Source: Acidobacteriota bacterium (GTDB lineage Bacteria > Acidobacteriota > Terriglobia > Acidiferrales > UBA7541). Taken from it: a stretch of 64,000 nucleotides of DNA. The stretch is from positions 62,001 through 126,000 of the forward strand of contig JABCZN010000015.1 of assembly GCA_013289665.1 (NCBI GenBank). The letters are read 5' to 3'. The notes beneath the pieces are model-generated. The model saw only the letters and a list, made by a program, of their open reading frames with translations, did not search any database and was not told where the DNA came from. Both the position numbers and the translations under genes were made by a program. Position 1 is the stretch's first letter. The number at the start of each line of letters is the position of its first letter. Shown here in pieces: positions 59,456 through 64,000 of the stretch.

Positions 59456-61211
59456 GGCTGAGCAACTCCCGCTGATCCTGGCGGTAGACGGCGACTGCCT
59501 CTCGCGTCGGAACATGAGACCCATACCACACGCGATCGAACTGCCGCAGGCTGCCGCGCAATTTTTCAGGTATTTCGATGCGTCGTTCCAGTGCCGCTTG
59601 CGGACGCCGCCGCCACCGGCGCGTAAACTCATTCAGGTAGTCGCGATTTGTGCTGTCGCGGCGAATCGTCAGCCATTCGCGCTGCGCCAGTCCGGCGAGC
59701 AGGCCCAGGTACACCGAGCGCAACGCCAGCCGCAATTCGCCTTCCCGTTCCAGCCGGTCCGCCAATGCGAACCATTCATCCTCGGAACGTTCACTCGCTA
59801 CCGCGCCATCGCTCAGATTGGGAAGAGGCGCGATTGCCATGGGAAGGGAAAGCTGCGCTGCTGCCTCGCGCCGCCTGCGCAGCCAAACGAGCACCACTCC
59901 CGCTCCGATCGTCACTGCGGCAATCAGCGTTAGCCAGAGTCGAACGTCTTTCAGCTTCCAGGAGCCTCCTTTTCCGTTTCCGGGCGAGAGATTCAGCCCC
60001 TCCGGCCACAGTTTGCGAAGAAAATTCAGAAACGCATTCCAGGCGCGGTCACACCGCTGCTCGATTTTGACCACTAGCTTGTCAAACCAGGTGGGCGGGC
60101 TCGGGTGCTCCGCGTCATGCCAGCGATAAATTGCCCGCCGCGATTCCTCGTCCAGGGCGCGCTGCAACTTTTGAATCTGTGCCTCGCGCAGGATGTGGGC
60201 GGCCGTCTCCGCGCTGCTTCGGGGCAGCGCCGCTCGCGCGGCCGCCATGGGAGAACTGCATCCGAGCATCGCAGCCAGCACCGCCAACGCGCCGGTCGTC
60301 ACCCTGCGGCCCGCTGCGGGGGATGCGATCCTCTGTGCTTTATTCTGGTGCTCCCGTGGCAGGCTCGCCAGTAAACCGCGCAGGTCGTCTCCTTCTCGCC
60401 TCGATTGCAGATGCTGAAAGACGACGACGAACGAACACTTGACGATGGGATCGAGCGCCAACCAGGCGCCCGCAAACAACGAAAGCCAGAACGCGGAACT
60501 CCGGAACAGCGCGTATATCCCCATGGGAGTTGATAAGAGTGTATTCACCCCGAAGATCGAGTGCAGAAGCTGCGGAACAACCAACGCCACGATCAACCCA
60601 TTCAGCCACACGGCGCTCCAGAGCGGAAGCAACATCAGGAAGAGAAGCAAGCCGCCTCCGAACCATTGACTCGAGAGCGCTACCGAGCCACCCAGGGAAT
60701 GTCTTTTGGAGCCATCCTCCCGGGCCTCGAGACTCGCGAATTGGCACGCGCTATAACACCAGGTCGCGCCCACGAAGGTCGTAAGCCCCACGAGCGCAGC
60801 AGAGCTCAGGACGATTTTCCAGGCAAGCAAGCGTCCGATCGCCGCCAGTTGTGCGGACGCGCCCACGGGTGCCGGTCTCGGCACGCCAAACGCGCGCTCC
60901 CGCACCCGCTCCATGTAGCTCGCCACGCTCCATGCGCGCAGAAGGTATCCGCCAGTGAGCAGCCCTGCCTCCGCGATCAGCGCGCCATCCGACAAGCGAA
61001 TCTGCCCGTTGACCACCCACATCACGATGAAACAAAAGACCAGAGGCGCGGCCCCGCTGTAGTACCGCCATGCTTCCCAAGCAAACGTTGACTTAAACAG
61101 GGCGAAACCACGTTCGAGCGCTTCAAGCGCGTTCAGGGAGTTCGGGCGGCCGCGCGCGGACGCCTGGCGTCCCCGCTCTGAATTGGCGCGTGCCAGCTCC
61201 GCTTCAGTCAT
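59448..61211 (-). CDS. DUF4129-containing multi-pass membrane protein
   Basis: 587 residues from ATG 61211 (ATGACTGA overlap with the preceding gene); a start at 61235 is possible. The N-terminal half has about six hydrophobic segments; a second half begins after a cluster of Arg/Ser residues, with a transmembrane helix (LWLTLIAAVTIGAGVVLVWL) and the DUF4129 core DRLEREGELRLALRSVYLGLLAGLAQREWL and YLNEFTRRWR. The lipid-like CSS in LGCSSPMAAARAALP recalls a lipobox inside the protein. Position between zinc-finger and DUF4350 genes. Confidence 0.9.
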   Translation of the reverse strand: MTEAELARANSERGRQASARGRPNSLNALEALERGFALFKSTFAWEAWRYYSGAAPLVFCFIVMWVVNGQIRLSDGALIAEAGLLTGGYLLRAWSVASYMERVRERAFGVPRPAPVGASAQLAAIGRLLAWKIVLSSAALVGLTTFVGATWCYSACQFASLEAREDGSKRHSLGGSVALSSQWFGGGLLLFLMLLPLWSAVWLNGLIVALVVPQLLHSIFGVNTLLSTPMGIYALFRSSAFWLSLFAGAWLALDPIVKCSFVVVFQHLQSRREGDDLRGLLASLPREHQNKAQRIASPAAGRRVTTGALAVLAAMLGCSSPMAAARAALPRSSAETAAHILREAQIQKLQRALDEESRRAIYRWHDAEHPSPPTWFDKLVVKIEQRCDRAWNAFLNFLRKLWPEGLNLSPGNGKGGSWKLKDVRLWLTLIAAVTIGAGVVLVWLRRRREAAAQLSLPMAIAPLPNLSDGAVASERSEDEWFALADRLEREGELRLALRSVYLGLLAGLAQREWLTIRRDSTNRDYLNEFTRRWRRRPQAALERRIEIPEKLRGSLRQFDRVWYGSHVPTREAVAVYRQDQRELLSHV

Positions 61212-61581
61212 TGTTTTTCCCGGGCGCCCGGTCATCGGCAGCGGCGCCGAAGTTCAGATGCCCCTCCGGTGCATTCATTCTCCAACGCAAAAGTGCGAAA
61301 AAGAGCGCCATCAGGACGGCAAGTGCAGTGAGCCCCGCGAGGACCTGTCGGAGGAGGCGCACGAGCGACGGTTTCGGTGCGGGCGGGCGAGCCATTCGGC
61401 GCAGACAAGGCGGGCAGGCGAGCTTTCCCTCCTCGTCGGTTACGCATTCTCGGCAGAAAGTTCCTCCGCAATGGGGGCACCGTGCCGCCGCTTCTCGCAG
61501 AGGATGAAACAGGCAGCGAGCATGGCGCAATCCCGCCGCCGCGGGTTTCTGAGAGGGCGCCGCTGGCGTGTCAGGAGCCAT
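61204..61581 (-). CDS. B-box-type zinc-binding membrane protein
   Basis: 125 residues (ATG 61581). Cys/His cluster ARCLFHPLREAAARCPHCGGTFCRECV ... CPPC resembles the B-box zinc finger (CxxH, CxxC, CxxC, CPxC), then a single transmembrane helix (VLAGLTALAVLMALFFALLRW). The zinc finger is predicted to face the cytosol. Overlaps the preceding gene by 11 bases and the DUF4129 gene by eight bases. Likely a membrane adaptor. Confidence 0.8.
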   Translation of the reverse strand: MAPDTPAAPSQKPAAAGLRHARCLFHPLREAAARCPHCGGTFCRECVTDEEGKLACPPCLRRMARPPAPKPSLVRLLRQVLAGLTALAVLMALFFALLRWRMNAPEGHLNFGAAADDRAPGKNND

Positions 61582-62128
61582 CGGTCTCGGTGGCGTCCGC
61601 GACGGAAATCGTCCCGGACGGCGCTTCAAACTTCGTTTGCACGGAGGGCTCCGCCGGCTGCGCGCTGGTTAGCGGAGCGGTTGGTTGCTGGGCGCCTCGG
61701 TGCGCAGCGCGAACCGCCGCATCAATTTTCGCAAGGACCTTCGGCGCACGGGGCGTTCGCGCCACCAACGCCAGGTCGGCCATTGCTCCTCGGGTGCAAA
61801 CGCGCGCCCCCGCTGTCGGCCCCAGTGCCAGTTCCGCCGCCACCCAGGCGAGGCCCACGCCGCCCAAAATCGCGCCAGTCGTGGAATCGACCCACTTCCA
61901 GAACACAACACCGAGCGCTCCGAACAGCACCGCCGCAAGCGCCATCCGCCACAACCATAAACGATTTGGCCAGACCACTATGGATTCGAGGTCACGCAAA
62001 TAAAAACGCCGGTATTCGACCGAGTACATCACGCGCTTCGCGGCCAGCAAGCAGTCCTCACTCAAGTACCACTTCGTCCCGCCGGTCAGACTGCCGACGC
62101 GCGATATTTTGCGGAATGTCGCTTTCAA
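61571..62128 (-). CDS. Membrane protein of unknown function in the MoxR operon
   Basis: 185 residues. An N-terminal soluble part (TFRKISRVGSLTGGTKWYLSEDCLLAAKRVMYSVEYRRFYLRDLESIVVW in pieces) resembles a pleckstrin-like or bacterial PH domain: KWYLSEDCLLAAKRVMYSVEYRRFYLRDLESI. Two transmembrane helices (LWRMALAAVLFGALGVVFWKW and GAILGGVGLAWVAAELALG) follow and then a Pro/Ala/Thr-rich tail. No family firmly recognised. Adjacent to both zinc-binding neighbours without gaps. Confidence 0.7.
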   Translation of the reverse strand: MKATFRKISRVGSLTGGTKWYLSEDCLLAAKRVMYSVEYRRFYLRDLESIVVWPNRLWLWRMALAAVLFGALGVVFWKWVDSTTGAILGGVGLAWVAAELALGPTAGARVCTRGAMADLALVARTPRAPKVLAKIDAAVRAAHRGAQQPTAPLTSAQPAEPSVQTKFEAPSGTISVADATETDGS

Positions 62129-62788
62129 TCAGTGCCTCACCTGCGTCCAGCGTGCGAAGAACGATGCGGCAAGGAGAAGGGGGAGCCAGAGGAGCCCCGC
62201 ATACGCCATCCAGAAACGCCACCCGCGCCGCGGAATCAAATACGAACGCGGCGCCTTCCTGTACTTCACGTGCAAGAAAATCGCGGCCGGGAATGCGGCG
62301 ACAAACACGGGCCAAAAAAGAATCCAGCCCCATCCGATCGCCGCCGCAATGGAATCATAGAGCACGTCGCGGTGCCGCCATTCCGCGGCGCCGGCCCCCG
62401 CAACGGAATTTGCGCGTCCGCGGTCGAAACACGCGGGGCAAACGTGCTCCGCTCCCAACTGCAAATCGCACAATGCGCACACGAAGCGGCCGCACCGCTG
62501 GCAGCAAGCCTGAAACGCCTTGTCCGGATGAAAAAAGCATGTCGCCTGGTCAGAAAGCGCGGCCGCCGTGCTGGTGTTCTGCTGGACCGAGCCCCAGACG
62601 CGGATCTGTAGCCGCTTCTCACAATAGGGGCAGGTCTGCCATCCTGTCTTCGTCTCAACTGGCGCCACGTCCCCTCTGCAACTGGGGCAGGTCACAGCCC
62701 CTGCTGCAATGGGTGGTAGCCCCCGGGCCACGCCTGTCGGAGAAGCTTCCGCGTTGGCGGGAGTGAAAAGATTGATATTCAAGTTCAC
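62129..62788 (-). CDS. Zinc-ribbon/B-box membrane protein
   Basis: 219 residues. The N-terminal part has a zinc ribbon (CPSC ... CPYC) followed by a B-box-like cluster (CFFHPDKAFQACCQRCGRFVCALCDLQLGAEHVCPAC), then two transmembrane helices (SIAAAIGWGWILFWPVFVAAFPAAIFL and WMAYAGLLWLPLLLAASFF). Probably a membrane-bound metal-binding adaptor. Its start overlaps the preceding RDD gene by four bases. Similar motif combinations are known from Acidobacteriota MoxR clusters (inference from memory). Confidence 0.78.
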   Translation of the reverse strand: MNLNINLFTPANAEASPTGVARGLPPIAAGAVTCPSCRGDVAPVETKTGWQTCPYCEKRLQIRVWGSVQQNTSTAAALSDQATCFFHPDKAFQACCQRCGRFVCALCDLQLGAEHVCPACFDRGRANSVAGAGAAEWRHRDVLYDSIAAAIGWGWILFWPVFVAAFPAAIFLHVKYRKAPRSYLIPRRGWRFWMAYAGLLWLPLLLAASFFARWTQVRH

Positions 62789-63393
62789 GCCAGGCTCTGC
62801 TTGTAGACCACCCGCGTATCGCAGACCCGATCATGCAGCGCTCGCTTCTCGCTATCGAAACCCGCCATGATGTACCCGATCAACAGGATCAGAGCGCTGA
62901 CGAAACTCATGAAATATCTGGCGACGCATACGCCCCAACCAAGCGACTCGCCATTGCTTCGAACCACCTGGAGTCCCACGGCCATTTTCCCCAGCGTCGC
63001 TCCCCGATAGTGCAGGAACAACACCTCATACAGGAAACCGATCCCGTAAGAAAGAATTTGGAAGCTCACCCGGAGACCTTGAGGCTCGGACCGGATCACG
63101 TTCGGCATAAACTGAGCTCCGAAAGTACCGAAAAGGGCAAGGGCAAGGGAGGCCTGGACGATTCCGAGGAGAAAGCCGTCGATCATTCGTGCGCCGAAAC
63201 GGATCCAGAAACCGCCGTAATGCCAGCCCTGTGCCGATGTCGCCCCGCCGCTCGCCATCACTCGGCTGAGATATCCGGGCTTGCAACCGGCGCACACCCA
63301 GTTCCCGGCGATCTGCACAACATCAGATTGTGGGAACGGCCGTCTGCATTGCGAGCATGCCAAAACCGTTTGCACTGGGGTTTGTTCACTCAT
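62785..63393 (-). CDS. RDD family membrane protein with N-terminal zinc ribbon
   Basis: 202 residues from ATG 63393 (GGAG eight bases upstream). N-terminal CSQCRRPFPQSDVVQIAGNWVCAGC is a CxxC...CxxC ribbon; then the RDD domain: GGFWIRFGARMIDGFLLGIVQA, two helices and GATLGKMAVGLQVVRSNGE, and a final helix pair. First gene of the ten-gene operon. The zinc ribbon plus RDD combination is unusual, though known in related clusters. Confidence 0.88.
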   Translation of the reverse strand: MSEQTPVQTVLACSQCRRPFPQSDVVQIAGNWVCAGCKPGYLSRVMASGGATSAQGWHYGGFWIRFGARMIDGFLLGIVQASLALALFGTFGAQFMPNVIRSEPQGLRVSFQILSYGIGFLYEVLFLHYRGATLGKMAVGLQVVRSNGESLGWGVCVARYFMSFVSALILLIGYIMAGFDSEKRALHDRVCDTRVVYKQSLA

Positions 63394-63416
63394 TGGGCGT
63401 TCTCCATGTATAGGAA

Positions 63417-63710
63417 GTGGCACTTAGCGTAGCGCAAATGGTTCCCCCGGCCAAGCATCAGGAACGTTCAAGTTTCGCAAGTATAAATTCCTGTATTGGC
63501 AAAATGGGGAGCCATCTCTCTCGCAAGCATGTTGCTCACTCCAAAGACAGCACAGCGGCCAACTATAAGCACAACCTGGAACACAATTTCGTCCCTGCAT
63601 TCGGTAGTCATGAGGTTGCTTCACTCAGCCGATTCGACGTGGAAATGCATCATACAGCGCGGTTTCAGGGGGGATTTGGGGGGCTGTTTCCGTTTTGTTC
63701 TCGACTTTGA
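63417..63710 (+). pseudogene. Tyrosine-recombinase N-terminal remnant
   Basis: The plus-strand frame holds KDSTAANYKHNLEHNFVPAF followed by GSHEVASLSRFDVEMH, the SAM-like DNA-binding domain of phage-type integrases (usual: TxxxYxxxLxxHixPalGxxxlxxIt). The catalytic domain is missing; after this stretch the frame reads GGFGGLFPFCSRL and stops. The 3' end carries the repeat similar to 53601-53649. It marks the right edge of the MoxR operon region. Confidence 0.5.
63661..63710 (+). repeat. Integration-scar-like repeat, right copy
   Basis: Starts GGTTTCAGGGGGGATTTGGG and ends TTGTTCTCGACTTTGA; about 70 percent similar to 53601-53649, same orientation, 10 kb away. Confidence 0.4.
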
Positions 63711-64000
63711 ACCTGCTAACTGAGCTTCCAACTTCTTCAGAACAAAGCAACTGGAACTCAGCCCGAAACTTTTGAGGATCGCGGAACATAATGACTGCAG
63801 GCGAGTTTAGAGTCGCCGGCCGCGTGCGTTCCCTGGTGCTACCAGGCTTCCCCCCATGAGTACCTCCAATGGATTGAGAAAATTGGGGGGGGTGGGTGTC
63901 AACTCTCCCGAGGACACCCACCGCCCTTCTTCCGGGCTTCTCGGAGGCACCGGGCTTTCAGTTGGTAGAACGCAAGCGGCATATAAAACCCTTCAGATTA
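63711..64000. other. Terminal stretch without a recognisable gene
   Basis: No gene seen. The last 50 bases contain TCAGTTGGTAGAACGC, which resembles a tRNA D-arm, but no acceptor or anticodon stem could be matched before the window ends. Confidence 0.35.

Noticed and set aside
63950..64000. tRNA gene at the right edge
   Set aside because: TCAGTTGGTAGAACGC resembles a D-arm but neither an acceptor strand nor a five-pair anticodon stem can be found before the window ends.
1..64000. CRISPR arrays, rRNA, phage structural genes or plasmid replication genes
   Set aside because: No regularly spaced repeats with unique spacers, no rRNA core sequences, and no replication or capsid motifs were found.

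Overview
This window reads as a chromosomal piece of a GC-rich soil-type bacterium, most likely an Acidobacteriota (Terriglobia/Koribacter-like). That is an inference from gene content: a very large FG-GAP/Ig-like/PxKF surface protein, an ECF-type sigma factor overlapping a TPR-bearing Ser/Thr kinase, PadR and DUF1579-like exported proteins, YtxH, and a MoxR-DUF58-DUF4350-DUF4129 gene train. No rRNA, CRISPR array or phage structural genes are visible.

Layout. 0-4.6 kb: the 5' part of gapA, a DUF2721 membrane protein, an exported protein, a GHMP sugar kinase, thymidine kinase and a YjjX-type NTP phosphatase. 4.6-11.7 kb: YtxH protein, an atypical Nramp-like transporter between two 40-bp repeats, a cytosolic histidine kinase, a GAF-AraC hybrid regulator and an orphan sugar-binding lipoprotein. 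11.9-15.4 kb: a decayed toxin-antitoxin/mobile zone with a broken Zeta-like kinase, a Fic AMP-transferase with a helically phased repeat array at its promoter, a VapBC-like pair, transposase debris and a DUF433 stub. 15.5-24.2 kb: an 8.1-kb block of exported, membrane and regulator genes between two 238-bp direct repeats that contain the 3' half of tRNA-Gly(GCC); the intact tRNA lies at the right end. 24.2-26.7 kb: small proteins, MsrB and a PilZ protein.

26.7-33.1 kb: a complete translationally coupled his operon (hisI-G-D-C-B-H-F-A) preceded by a 22-codon leader peptide with six His codons and a strong intrinsic terminator, a textbook-type attenuator. 33.2-41.5 kb: exported metallo-hydrolase, acetyltransferase, glucan phosphorylase, CoA-transferase, acyltransferase, oxidoreductase and a PilZ protein. 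41.5-47.3 kb: a degenerate GGDEF protein, a sigma-54 activator, a kinase and an ECF sigma factor. 47.5-53.4 kb: a frameshifted PEGA protein and the 1738-residue FG-GAP/Ig-like surface protein. 53.7-63.4 kb: a ten-gene overlapping operon read right to left (zinc-ribbon RDD, zinc-ribbon membrane proteins, DUF4129, DUF4350, MoxR, DUF58, SpoIIM-like, RDD), bracketed by tRNA-like and integrase-like scars.

The main items for a second look are the his leader, the tRNA-Gly-derived repeat system, the phased repeats upstream of fic, and the MoxR operon with its three added zinc-finger membrane proteins.
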